DNA of 64,000 nucleotides, from NCBI RefSeq assembly GCF_947493765.1, contig NZ_CANLSZ010000001.1, positions 372,001 to 436,000 on the forward strand. The letters are read 5' to 3'. Every line of letters begins with the position of its first letter. The first letter of the stretch is position 1. A model generated the notes under the pieces. The model did not search any database. It was not told where the DNA came from and worked only from the letters and a program-made list of their open reading frames with translations. This document shows positions 8,819-17,395 of this stretch, piece after piece. This DNA comes from an uncultured Arthrobacter sp. Its GTDB lineage: Bacteria > Actinomycetota > Actinomycetes > Actinomycetales > Micrococcaceae. The position numbers were made by a program, and so were the translations under genes.

Positions 8819-8823
8819 GAGTA

Positions 8824-9489
8824 TTACCTAAAGAGCAGATCCGCGAGGATGTTCACAGAATTAAGAAGAGATTGGCCCTTTGCTTTTGAATAGTCCGTGT
8901 AGATGATTTCGACCGGGTGTTCCGTCCATCGAGGCTTGAGAGCGACGAGCACTTGAATCAGCTCGGAGGCATGAGCCATCCGATTCTGAGTCAGATGCAG
9001 ATGCGCCACCACGTCGCGATTGAACGCGCGCAATCCGTTGTGAGCATCGGTGAGGTTCATTCCCGTACTCAAACGGGTTTGCAGAGCTGCTGTTCGAAGC
9101 ACTAGCCGCTTGAGCGCCCCGATCTTGGTGCGTCCGTCGAGGAACCGCGAACCGAGAACGACATCGGCCTCTCCTGATTCGAGCCGTCTGACCATTGCCA
9201 GTGCATCCGACACCCGATGCTGACCGTCAGCGTCGAACGTCACGATGGACGACATGTGAGGGTCGAGCAGCGCGTACTCGAATCCAGTTTGGAGGGCGGC
9301 TCCCTGCCCCAAATTCACCGGGTGTTGAACAACGACCGCTCCAGCAGTTCGAGCAGCTTCCGCCGAGCTGTCGGTGCTGCCGTCATCCACGCAGACGATG
9401 TGCGGAAAGACTTCGAGGAGATCACGGATGACGGATCCGATGACGGGAGCCTCGTTGAACAGCGGGATCACGATCCAAGTACGACTCAC
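8824..9489 (-). CDS. Family 2 glycosyltransferase, polyprenyl-phosphate sugar synthase type
   Basis: A 221-residue soluble GT-A enzyme starting at GTG 9489. It shows the opening WIVIPLFNEAPVIGSVI, the nucleotide-binding VDDGSTDSS and the metal-binding TFDADGQH, as in DPM1/polyprenyl-phosphate glycosyltransferases. It lacks the C-terminal membrane helices that some relatives have; the downstream DUF2304 protein would supply the membrane part. Likely reaction: transfer of a hexose from a nucleotide sugar to a polyprenyl phosphate. The donor sugar cannot be told from sequence. It is preceded by a 126-base gap after the next glycosyltransferase, so it may have its own promoter. Confidence 0.87.
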   Translation of the reverse strand: MSRTWIVIPLFNEAPVIGSVIRDLLEVFPHIVCVDDGSTDSSAEAARTAGAVVVQHPVNLGQGAALQTGFEYALLDPHMSSIVTFDADGQHRVSDALAMVRRLESGEADVVLGSRFLDGRTKIGALKRLVLRTAALQTRLSTGMNLTDAHNGLRAFNRDVVAHLHLTQNRMAHASELIQVLVALKPRWTEHPVEIIYTDYSKAKGQSLLNSVNILADLLFR

Positions 9490-9615
9490 AGTCCCAGTAT
9501 CGCACGGGGTGTGCTTGACCCCCGGTGCTGACGCTCACCAAGGTCGTTGTTGCTGCATCCGAGCGCACTTCCGAGTCCAGATCCATCGAGTACCCACAGG
9601 TGCTCCGATGAACTG

Positions 9616-11505
9616 CTAGCGCTTCAACACATGGACTAGGGCGACGACACCTCGCACAAGATCGGCTTGTGTACGGGACCTCAATTGCCAAACGGCTCGT
9701 ATTGCGCGCGTATCCGCAGCCATGACCACGTCCGCCATGCGCAGCTCGGCGCCAAAAGTTCGATCCTTCAGAACGGCCAGGGCAAGTCGACGTGAACGCA
9801 GATTGTCGTGGCACAGTCTGCTCAGCATCCCCACCGGGCCGCCGGCGGAAGACAACCTATATGCCATGCGCTCGGCGCGTCCGGCAGGGGCCAAGGAAAG
9901 GGTATGCGACCCATCTGCCGTGTGTGTGTAGTTCGCAGCAAATTCGACAAGAGAAAGCGACACTGTTCTGATCGAGCTCGCGCGTGCGCGAACGTCCTCA
10001 AGTACTTCGCGACTGGCGTCGTCCATCACCACGAGGACTCTCACATCTCTGGCCGCCCCGATGTCCGGACCGCCCGGAGCTTGGACCTGACGCCCTGCTC
10101 GTGGTTCTTTAGTTTCCGCTTCTTCATGACGCTCGGCTTTCTTCCGGTCCCCTGCATCAGGCGGCGTCAAACCAGGCAGAGGGAAGCCGACGCTTCTGGT
10201 CAGTTCCTCGATCACGGGCGCCATCAAGGTCGAGCGGAGAAAGGACTGACCATAGTCCCATGCTGCCGACCAGCGAGCTTCGTCGGGTTCTTGAAGCTGT
10301 TGAGCACATCGACGCAACGCCGCGCTAATGCCAGTAGCTGTCAATTCCGTGGCAGGAAACCAAAGAGGATAGTCGCGGAGCAGGTCAGTGGCCGCGTTGC
10401 CATGCTCGTGTGCGGAGACGATCGGCAGCCCGGTTGCCAGATACTCGGCCGTTTTACCACCGGTAACATATTTGCCCGAGGCGAGTAGTAGGATCAGCGC
10501 GTCTAGATCCTTATAGAAGCGAGCGACTTCGCGTTTGGGCACCGGACCGCCGTATTCGATGCCGTGCCTCCTTACGCCGTCGAATCTACGGAGGAGCTCA
10601 GGCGCTGCGCTTCCGCTGGAGCTGAGCTTTCCCCGGATCTGCGCCGTTGCCGCAGGCGTCTTTCTGCCACCAGTCAGGCCAAAGGCCTCAACCCATCCGT
10701 CAAGAAATGCATCCAAGGGATTGTTCTCATGCTGAAGGGTGCCGAGGTACCCGAACGACGGCGTTGCTCTGCGCCTTGCAGTGGGCCGACCGTGTCCGGG
10801 CTGCGGGTCGAAACCGTTGGGAACAACGCGCATCTTGGCAGCAGTAGCGGGATATCTGCGAACGTACTCGTCCTGAATCGGAGCATTTACGAACCAGACC
10901 TGTAGGGCCTCTTGCAGAAATGTCGCCTCCAACTTCCCATTGCTGGACCGAGGTGAGAAATTGTCGGATCCAGTGATGGTATTGAAGGCCCATGCATCCC
11001 GGTAGTCCAAGACGTAAGGAACGTCGGGCAAGGAACGCGCCACTGCAAACGACACGTAGGGGCTCGCCGACGCGATGACCAAGTTGACCGGGTGGTGCCG
11101 GTGGACCTCGCGAGCAGCCTTCGACGCCGGCTTCAACCACAGTCCGTGGAATGCTTCCGGGAATGAACGACGACTGCGGAGAGACTTCAGTCGCTCCCAC
11201 ACGTAAGGAGCCTCAATGCGCAACCTCGAGTAGTCCCGCAGATCACCTCTTGCATGATCCTCTGATCCGCCGTCGGACACTCTGACAACCTGCACCGACG
11301 AGTCAATGGAATCCAGGAGGCCCGTATCAACGCCCGAGATCTCGGACCACGTTTCTCCATCGATTGTAAGAACGGTGACGTCCCAGCCAGCTGCGGCGAA
11401 TGCATTGGGTACGGCTAAAGAACGGTAGACCGAGGATGCGGTACTCGGAGGGTACGCGAAGCCTATGTACAGCAGGTGGGGCTTAACGTTCGATGCAATT
11501 TTCAC
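9616..11505 (-). CDS. Two-part glycosyltransferase: GT4-like domain plus C-terminal domain of unknown function
   Basis: A 629-residue protein, much longer than a usual ~380-residue GT4 enzyme. Residues 1-~430 look like a GT-B glycosyltransferase (YIGFAYPPSTASSVYRSL, YVLDYRDAWAF, RVVPNGFDPQ, FGYLGTLQHENNP, GGKTAEYLATGLPIVS). A charged linker (DAGDRKKAERHEEAETKEP) leads to a ~150-residue C-terminal domain with a Rossmann-like start (VRVLVVMDDASREVL) and an end ELRMADVVMAADTRAIRAVW, whose function I do not recognise. The start is GTG 11505, behind GAGGAAG; the same bases hold the stop codon of a broken upstream frame (GTGA). Its acceptor and donor are unknown; the locus suggests wall or capsule polysaccharide. 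Confidence 0.8.
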   Translation of the reverse strand: MKIASNVKPHLLYIGFAYPPSTASSVYRSLAVPNAFAAAGWDVTVLTIDGETWSEISGVDTGLLDSIDSSVQVVRVSDGGSEDHARGDLRDYSRLRIEAPYVWERLKSLRSRRSFPEAFHGLWLKPASKAAREVHRHHPVNLVIASASPYVSFAVARSLPDVPYVLDYRDAWAFNTITGSDNFSPRSSNGKLEATFLQEALQVWFVNAPIQDEYVRRYPATAAKMRVVPNGFDPQPGHGRPTARRRATPSFGYLGTLQHENNPLDAFLDGWVEAFGLTGGRKTPAATAQIRGKLSSSGSAAPELLRRFDGVRRHGIEYGGPVPKREVARFYKDLDALILLLASGKYVTGGKTAEYLATGLPIVSAHEHGNAATDLLRDYPLWFPATELTATGISAALRRCAQQLQEPDEARWSAAWDYGQSFLRSTLMAPVIEELTRSVGFPLPGLTPPDAGDRKKAERHEEAETKEPRAGRQVQAPGGPDIGAARDVRVLVVMDDASREVLEDVRARASSIRTVSLSLVEFAANYTHTADGSHTLSLAPAGRAERMAYRLSSAGGPVGMLSRLCHDNLRSRRLALAVLKDRTFGAELRMADVVMAADTRAIRAVWQLRSRTQADLVRGVVALVHVLKR

Positions 11506-11823
11506 GTCGCTTCTTCCTCTATCTGCTCGGCCAATGCCTCGGCATATACGGTCCTCAACCGGTCGACCAGGCGCCTGGCGTTACGATGTCTGTTTACGTC
11601 GGCCGGACCACCCGCCGTTGAGAGGTGGTCCGCAAATCACCAATGGCTTCTGGAACGTCAGGGCGCCGGCCCGAGCGCACCGTCCGCGGGCGCTGCGCTC
11701 TCGCCCGCCGTTCTGGACGTACCACCGCTCGGTGAGCGGAAAAAACAGCGCCAGTTGGGCTGGATTCGGTCGTGCGTCCGCTGCATCCCACTCCGCGTCC
11801 ACGTGCCACGCATCCGACGCCAT
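11503..11823 (-). pseudogene. Frameshifted 3' remnant of an unidentified gene in the polysaccharide locus
   Basis: No intact gene fills 11506-12041, but the minus strand keeps coding character in two frames. One frame (11823 to ~11636) reads like protein with a GC-rich third position (DAWHVDAEWDAADARPNPAQ, LFFPLTERWYVQNGGRE, ALTFQKPLV). The next 45 codons continue in another frame (FADHLSTAGGPADVNRHRNA, then VDRLRTVYAEALAEQIEEEA) and stop with a TGA overlapping the GTG of the downstream glycosyltransferase (GTGA), the same coupling used by most intact genes here. A single-base indel near 11636 would join them. The upstream part may reach an ATG at 11921 in a third frame. I do not recognise the family. 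A sequencing error is the main alternative to true decay. Confidence 0.55.
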
Positions 11824-11934
11824 GGCTCCCCTTCGCCGCGCCCTTCAGACATAGTCGCCGAACCGACACCTGCGCAGACGAACAGATGTGTGACGCGAGT
11901 GCTTCCCGGCATGCATGTCATCCTCTCACGCTGC

Positions 11935-11961
11935 TTGTACGTCCCCTGGACCAGCTAGGGT
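11935..11961 (+). promoter_or_regulatory. Possible promoter of the ABC flippase gene
   Basis: TTGTAC at 11935-11940 and TAGGGT at 11956-11961 resemble actinobacterial -35 and -10 hexamers. The 15-base spacer is short, so this is a weak call. The predicted start would lie ~75 bases before the preferred ATG at 12042. Confidence 0.3.
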
Positions 11962-12041
11962 GCTAAAGAGGAGAGCCACGTAGGATGGAAGGCGTGCCTG
12001 CTGCAGGTACACCCCTGCTCCCCCGCCGCTTCGGAGAACCG

Positions 12042-13847
12042 ATGAAAGAACTGTTCCGCGTCCTGCGCGAACTCATACCTATTCTCCCTGCCAGGGCGCG
12101 ACGTTTCATCATCGTCTTCGGTCTGGCACTTTCCCTCCTGTCCCTGCTCGAGGCGGGGGCACTTGGCGTGTTCGCCGTGATCATGACCCAGATTCTTGGT
12201 GGTGGTGATCTTCAGCTGCCCGTTCTCGGCACAGTGTCCCGCGACATGAGCCTGTGGCTGCTGGTCGCCTCCACTGCCCTTATGATCGTGAAATCCTTCG
12301 TCAGTATCTGGATGCAGTGGATCTCTACCCGGAAGTTTGCTCAGTTCGAGCTCGAAATCGGCACCCACCTCTTCAATAGCTACATCCGCTCGCCGTGGAC
12401 CGAACGAATGAAGCGATCAACGGCTGAGCTGGTGCGGCTCATCGACGTCGGCATTGCCAACACGATCGCCGGCGTGTTGATCCCCGCCGTCACCATTCCA
12501 TCGCAGATCCTCACTTTCCTGTCGGTACTGGGCATCCTGGTGGTCACGCAACCGTTGACCGCTCTGCTCACCGTGGTTTACCTCGGCCTAATCGCCGGGG
12601 TGCTCTACGTCTGGTTGACGAAGAAGTCCTATGTGGCAGGGCGGGTCAACCGGGACTCGGCTATGCGCATGGCGACCCTCGTGTCCGAGATGATCTCCGC
12701 GCTGAAGGAGATTACCCTCCGTGATAAGGCGCAGGAGGTGGGCGACGTCGTTTTCGTCAGTCGATCACGCGCAGCGCACTCCCGCTCGAACATTCGATTC
12801 CTCGCGGCTGTTCCGAAGTTCGTCGTCGACATGGCGCTGCTCGGCGGGTTCCTTCTTATCGGCAGCGTGTCTTTCCTGACCGGTGGCCTGGAGAGCGCGC
12901 TCGCGGCCGTCGCCATCTTCGGCATCGCCGGGTTCAAGATGGTACCGTCCCTCACCGCAGTGCAGTCACAGCTTGCCCTGACGCAGTCCACGCTGCCGTA
13001 CACGAGCATTGTGTTGGAAGACATCAAGCGCATGGATTCCTACAGCAACCGCGACGAGAACATCGGCGGCTTGCGGATAGGAGCCGAGCCTCGAATGTTG
13101 ACACTCAAGGGTGTCGGGTTCACTTATCCTGGAGCATCGTCGCCGGCGGTGAGCGACATAGAGCTCGCGGTCCCGATCGGATCGTCGGTCGGCATTGTCG
13201 GCCAGTCCGGCGCAGGGAAGTCCACCCTCATTGATATCCTGCTGGGTCTACTGACCCCGTCCGCAGGGTCGATGCATCTCGATGGCGTACCCCTCGAGGA
13301 CGTTCTGGCCGACTGGCGGTCCAGGGTGGGTTACGTCCCTCAGGACGTCGCCATTTTTGATGGATCGATCGCACAGAATGTCGCTCTCACCTGGAGCGAT
13401 GACTTCGACGAGCAAAGAGTCCGCGAGGCTCTGCGGAAGGCGCAGCTGCTCGAGACCGTCGAAATGAGAGCCCGCGGAATCCATGGGAGGGTGGGCGAGA
13501 GAGGCTTGGCGCTGTCCGGAGGCCAAAGACAGCGGCTCGGCATTGCACGAGCGCTCTATGTGGATCCACTCGTCCTCGTGCTCGACGAGGCGACCAGCGC
13601 GCTCGATACGGCGACCGAAGCTGCAGTGGCGGACGCGATCGGAGAACTGCACGGCGAGATCACAGTCATCTCCGTGGCGCATCGGCTGTCCACCATCAGG
13701 CACAGCGACCAGGTGTGCTTCATGAGTGATGGCTCGATCATCAGCCGAGGAACCTTTGACGAGGTGGTCGCAGGGAATACCGAGTTCGCTCAGCAGGCGA
13801 TGCTGGCTGGTCTCACTCCGGACGATCAGCCTGTCAAGAACTCATAA
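12042..13847 (+). CDS. ABC transporter with fused permease and ATPase, MsbA/PglK-like lipid-linked saccharide flippase
   Basis: A 601-residue half-transporter. The preferred ATG at 12042 (MKELFRVLRELIP) has GGAG at a good distance; the ORF-track ATG at 11985 would add 19 residues with a poorer SD. About six hydrophobic helices occupy residues 20-320. The ATPase domain follows with Walker A GQSGAGKST (near residue 386), signature LSGGQRQRLGIARAL, Walker B LVLVLDEATSALD and the H-loop VAHRLSTI. Single-chain exporters in polysaccharide loci often flip polyprenyl-diphosphate oligosaccharides (PglK type) or other lipids. Substrate and direction are inferred from location. It is the only + strand gene between two minus-strand glycosyltransferase groups. 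Confidence 0.88.
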   Translation: MKELFRVLRELIPILPARARRFIIVFGLALSLLSLLEAGALGVFAVIMTQILGGGDLQLPVLGTVSRDMSLWLLVASTALMIVKSFVSIWMQWISTRKFAQFELEIGTHLFNSYIRSPWTERMKRSTAELVRLIDVGIANTIAGVLIPAVTIPSQILTFLSVLGILVVTQPLTALLTVVYLGLIAGVLYVWLTKKSYVAGRVNRDSAMRMATLVSEMISALKEITLRDKAQEVGDVVFVSRSRAAHSRSNIRFLAAVPKFVVDMALLGGFLLIGSVSFLTGGLESALAAVAIFGIAGFKMVPSLTAVQSQLALTQSTLPYTSIVLEDIKRMDSYSNRDENIGGLRIGAEPRMLTLKGVGFTYPGASSPAVSDIELAVPIGSSVGIVGQSGAGKSTLIDILLGLLTPSAGSMHLDGVPLEDVLADWRSRVGYVPQDVAIFDGSIAQNVALTWSDDFDEQRVREALRKAQLLETVEMRARGIHGRVGERGLALSGGQRQRLGIARALYVDPLVLVLDEATSALDTATEAAVADAIGELHGEITVISVAHRLSTIRHSDQVCFMSDGSIISRGTFDEVVAGNTEFAQQAMLAGLTPDDQPVKNS

Positions 13848-13873
13848 ATCGAGGTTTTCAGGTCGCGTGCCGA

Positions 13874-14884
13874 TTACGCTCCCACATCGGAGCATCCGGC
13901 AACTGCTCTGTAGAGTGCATCGAGTTTCGGAATGTACGAGGCAGCGTCGTACCGGGGTACGGCCCAGGTAGAACTTCCGAATCGGCTCGCTGCCAGCCTA
14001 GGGTCATCCAGTGCGGTGAGCACCTGTGCAACGACGTCGTCGACCGGACCCTCCATGACCGGCGGGACGGTACCGTCGTCGGGCCTGGCAAGACGAGTTC
14101 CCAGAGCTGCCATCGGAAGACCCATGCACAGGGCTTCGAACTCACTTGTCGCGAAGTTGTTGGTCGCTTGTCCGATGGCAACGTGCGCGTTCGACATCAC
14201 TTCATGAAATTCGGACTGAGGCATCCGCGGCAGCAACTCCACCCCGGCCGCGCGCGCTGCTTCAGCTCCCGGTCCCCAGTCAAGTCCGACCAAACGCGCA
14301 CGGTTCCGTGCTGCGCGAAAGAGAGCTGCAGCCAACTCAAGCTGACCGTCGACCCCCTTGTCCGCATCCCAGCGCGAAACGAACAGAATGCTCGGTTGCA
14401 CCGCATCAGGGGACCATGGCGGCAATATCGAGGCATCCACGAGCGCCGGAAGGAACTCGGCATCCGATCGAGCCGCAAGCGCATTGTCCGCTGTGTCGTT
14501 GTTCGCGTAGAAGACGTGAGCAGCCTCGTCCACAGCACGTTGGATCTCACCGTGGAACTGCGAATCCTTCCACTGCCGACGGATGTCGGACCCATGAAGG
14601 GTCAACACATACGGTCGCTTCGGGACCCCTGCTTCACGGAGAAGCCGAGCGGAGGTCCCGTAATGCACGTGAACCACATCGGCCCGGCCGACCGCCACCA
14701 TACGGCGTGCCCGGTACGGGATATAGGTGGCCTTACGGCGCAGCGGCCCTCCCAGCACAGGGCGCATCGGCCGGACGAGAGAGGGCGGGAGATAGTCCCA
14801 GCGCAGCCCCGTTCTTGCTGCTGCGGTCACCATGGACCGCGCCACAGATGCACAATCGTTGAACTGCAGGACCTTTGGGGTCAC
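13874..14884 (-). CDS. Glycosyltransferase, GT-B fold (GT4-like)
   Basis: A 336-residue enzyme starting at GTG 14884, which overlaps the stop of the upstream glycosyltransferase (GTGA). The N-terminal half has VVHVHYGTSARLL and the acceptor-side motif VLTLHGSDIRRQW; the C-terminal half has ILFVSRWDADKG and the E-x7-E-like SEFEALCMGLPMAALG that binds the nucleotide-sugar donor. It probably adds one sugar during assembly of the lipid-linked repeat unit. Donor and linkage cannot be read from sequence. Translation is probably coupled to the upstream partner, so the two may act consecutively. Confidence 0.83.
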   Translation of the reverse strand: MTPKVLQFNDCASVARSMVTAAARTGLRWDYLPPSLVRPMRPVLGGPLRRKATYIPYRARRMVAVGRADVVHVHYGTSARLLREAGVPKRPYVLTLHGSDIRRQWKDSQFHGEIQRAVDEAAHVFYANNDTADNALAARSDAEFLPALVDASILPPWSPDAVQPSILFVSRWDADKGVDGQLELAAALFRAARNRARLVGLDWGPGAEAARAAGVELLPRMPQSEFHEVMSNAHVAIGQATNNFATSEFEALCMGLPMAALGTRLARPDDGTVPPVMEGPVDDVVAQVLTALDDPRLAASRFGSSTWAVPRYDAASYIPKLDALYRAVAGCSDVGA

Positions 14885-16029
14885 GTTGCTTTCCTGCTAC
14901 CGACGAGAGCGTCAATAGCACGCGCCCACTCTTTGACCTGCTCCTCGGCCGACAGCTTCCGTGCTGCAAGCGCAGATGCGCGTTTGTAGTCGGCAACCCC
15001 TTCGGGCGTCAACGCATCAAGGGCAGCCGCGAGTGCCTCTGCAGTGAAATTCTCGGTGACGACACCAATGCCCTCGGCGCGGACGATCGCCGCCATCTCC
15101 GGCGACGGGCCGATCACGAGCCCGAGTCTGGCCTGGACGAAGTCGAAGAACTTGTTCGGAAGCGACCAGGCAAAGTTGAAGTTGATAGGAGGAAGGACAT
15201 ACACCCCTACGTCGTAATCGTTGAGCGTCCGGGACAGCTCTGCATACGGCACCGGAGCGTGGAGGGCTACATTCGGCATCGAGTCCACGCGACGTCGTAG
15301 CGACTCGTAGTACGGACCCTTGTTCTGCGTCAGGTACAGGTCCAGCGTCGCATTACCCGCGAGCATTCCCATGGCATCGAGAGTGAGCTCGATGAACCGC
15401 CCGTGCTGTGCAGCGCCGGAGTGGACGAGCCGGATAGGATTCCCCACTGCACCTGGCTCGAAGTCCGAGAACGGAGCCGCGTTCGTGACAACGGAGGCAT
15501 GGAGACCGAACTCGCGTCGGTACTCGTCTGCAATGTGGCCGGCAACCGTTGAGACCGAATCCGCCTGCGTTGCGAAGTGCCGTACCAGCCAGCGCATGAA
15601 GGGACCGACGAAGATGCGCCACCTGAGGAGTTCTTCCTTGGTGCGCGGGTGATACTCATGGAGGTCCAGGTGGACGCCGTGTACCGATTGTAGGGACAGG
15701 GCGAGCCCGGCGGTGTCGATGTCGTTGGCCAGAACGACGTCGAACGAACGCCCGGCGAAGCGAGGTCGCAGATGAGCGATGACGGGGTTCGTCCAATAGG
15801 CGCGGCGGTAGGCACGGAGGATCACCGCGATCCTGTCGTAGTCCCATTCCTTGAGGTTCGCCGGTATCTCGATATGACTCGCCACTCCGTCGGGTGCATC
15901 CCCATACCCGCAGGTCGTGATCTCGTATCGATCCTTGAACAAGGCAATCTGCTTCAAGATCCGCGCGTCCGAACGGAGGGGAGAAAAGGAGATGATCAGG
16001 AGGCGCGGGGCAGACATGCGCACCATCAT
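14881..16029 (-). CDS. Glycosyltransferase, GT-B fold
   Basis: A 382-residue protein. The start at 16029 (ATGATGGTGCGCATG) is chosen because GGAGGG lies five bases upstream; the ORF-track start at 16230 would run through the neighbouring divergent gene. Visible segments are LLIISFSPLRSDARILKQI, VDVVLANDIDTAGLAL-like acceptor-side sequence, LHEYHPRTKEEL, and the donor-side LPNKFFDFVQARLGLVIG with SPEMAAIV. It has no membrane helices, so it would act at the inner face of the membrane. It is the first gene of a two-gene unit with the 13874-14884 enzyme. Its short upstream region (130 bases) is shared with a divergent family-2 glycosyltransferase gene. Confidence 0.82.
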   Translation of the reverse strand: MMVRMSAPRLLIISFSPLRSDARILKQIALFKDRYEITTCGYGDAPDGVASHIEIPANLKEWDYDRIAVILRAYRRAYWTNPVIAHLRPRFAGRSFDVVLANDIDTAGLALSLQSVHGVHLDLHEYHPRTKEELLRWRIFVGPFMRWLVRHFATQADSVSTVAGHIADEYRREFGLHASVVTNAAPFSDFEPGAVGNPIRLVHSGAAQHGRFIELTLDAMGMLAGNATLDLYLTQNKGPYYESLRRRVDSMPNVALHAPVPYAELSRTLNDYDVGVYVLPPINFNFAWSLPNKFFDFVQARLGLVIGPSPEMAAIVRAEGIGVVTENFTAEALAAALDALTPEGVADYKRASALAARKLSAEEQVKEWARAIDALVGSRKAT

Positions 16030-16159
16030 GTCAGCCCTCCCAGGTCCAGTCCATTTGCGCAGCACACCTGGGAAGGCCTGGGTGACGAGCCGCTTCATGA
16101 AGTCCCACCTGGATGAAATAGAGTATCCCGCAGTGTCTAGCTGTAGGAGTGACCGCCCC

Positions 16160-17395
16160 ATGCGTCCCCGCGAGAACCGAACTCCGCGAGTTCCAGTGAC
16201 GATCGACGCTGTCATTCCACTGCACGACACGGCCCGTCCATTCCGTCGAACGGTGGCCTCCCTCCTGGATCAGCGGGCGTCGCTCGCAGAGATCGGAGCA
16301 AGGCTGACAATTTCGATCATCTGCCACAACATCGCCGTCGAACCTGTGCGGTCGGCACTCGGACCCCAGTCGGCAGACAATGACATCGTGCTGGAGCACT
16401 TCGTCGACGGAATATTCTCGCCCGCCGGTCCGAAAAATCACGCCCTCGCCCGGGCTGCGGCAGAATTCGTCACCTTCGTCGACTCCGATGACTATCTGGA
16501 ACCCGGGGCGCTCAGCAGCTGGGTGACACGCGCCGAAGCCACAGGTGCTGACGCAGTTCTGGCCCCGATCCGCACCCCTGAAGGGGCCATCCTCGCGACT
16601 CCGGGGCTGCGCCCGACCAAGCCCAGGACCCTGGACCCAGTGAAGGACGGACTGGCTACCCGTAGTCTGCCGTACGGATTACTCCGCACCGCTTCATTAC
16701 GCCGGATCGGGTTCCGCTTCACGGAAGGTCTGAGGGTCGGAGAAGACCTCGAGCCGACATTGAGGCTACTTTTCAGCGATTGCCTCATCACCTATCCGTA
16801 TGGTGGGGGCGCCTACAGTCAGACCGATGATGCTGCGGCAGGTCGGGTGACCGCTGCTGTGGCCCCGCTACGTGAGGAGTTCCGCTGGCTCGATCTCCTG
16901 GCCACACAGGAGTGGTTGCTGGCACTGCCCCTGACCCATCGGCGCTCGATCGCATTGAAGCTCATGAGGATCCACGGGGTGGGCGCCCTGCTCCGCCGCG
17001 GCGACGCGCTCGCACCGAGCACTCACCGGTGCGGGAGTGCCCCTGACGATGCGCGCACACTGTGGAATGCGGACGAGCAGGACGCGTGGCTGACGATCCA
17101 GCGCACCATCGAGGGGATCGCCGGGGGCGAGCTCGCGGCGCTCAGCCGGGCGGATGCCCGGCTCGTCGAGGCAGCTGGCAGGACGGCCGGTCCTGCAGAT
17201 TTTGCCGCTGCAGCCTCGTACCACCGATCGTCGACCCGGCATGACGAACTCCTGACGAGGAGGCTGACCCGTGTCCTGACCCGCGATGCGATCATCCGGC
17301 GCTACATTCGGGACAAGCGACGGCGCTCACGCGGGGTATTCGACGCTGCCAGCGACGCACGCGGGCCCGGGATGACGCGCAGCTCAGCGGAGTAA
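16160..17395 (+). CDS. Family 2 glycosyltransferase
   Basis: A 411-residue GT-A enzyme. The ATG at 16160 follows AGGAG; the ORF-track start at 15917 lies inside the divergent neighbour. The catalytic domain covers about residues 10-230: VTIDAVIPLHDTARPFRRTV, ISIICHNI, GIFSPAGPKNHALARA, the metal-binding FVDSDDYLEPGAL and GEDLEPTLRL. The C-terminal ~170 residues are helical and Arg-rich. It is clearly paralogous to the convergent gene at 17384-18499 (shared CHNI, SPAGP-NH, DPxKD and R-FT-GL blocks). The two 3' ends overlap by 12 bases. Confidence 0.85.
   Translation: MRPRENRTPRVPVTIDAVIPLHDTARPFRRTVASLLDQRASLAEIGARLTISIICHNIAVEPVRSALGPQSADNDIVLEHFVDGIFSPAGPKNHALARAAAEFVTFVDSDDYLEPGALSSWVTRAEATGADAVLAPIRTPEGAILATPGLRPTKPRTLDPVKDGLATRSLPYGLLRTASLRRIGFRFTEGLRVGEDLEPTLRLLFSDCLITYPYGGGAYSQTDDAAAGRVTAAVAPLREEFRWLDLLATQEWLLALPLTHRRSIALKLMRIHGVGALLRRGDALAPSTHRCGSAPDDARTLWNADEQDAWLTIQRTIEGIAGGELAALSRADARLVEAAGRTAGPADFAAAASYHRSSTRHDELLTRRLTRVLTRDAIIRRYIRDKRRRSRGVFDAASDARGPGMTRSSAE

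Noticed and set aside
11594-11869. 91-residue minus-strand ORF as an intact gene in the remnant region
   Set aside because: This frame is Arg/Ser-rich and shadow-like. The coding-like signal lies in the two other frames and is broken, so no intact gene is called.
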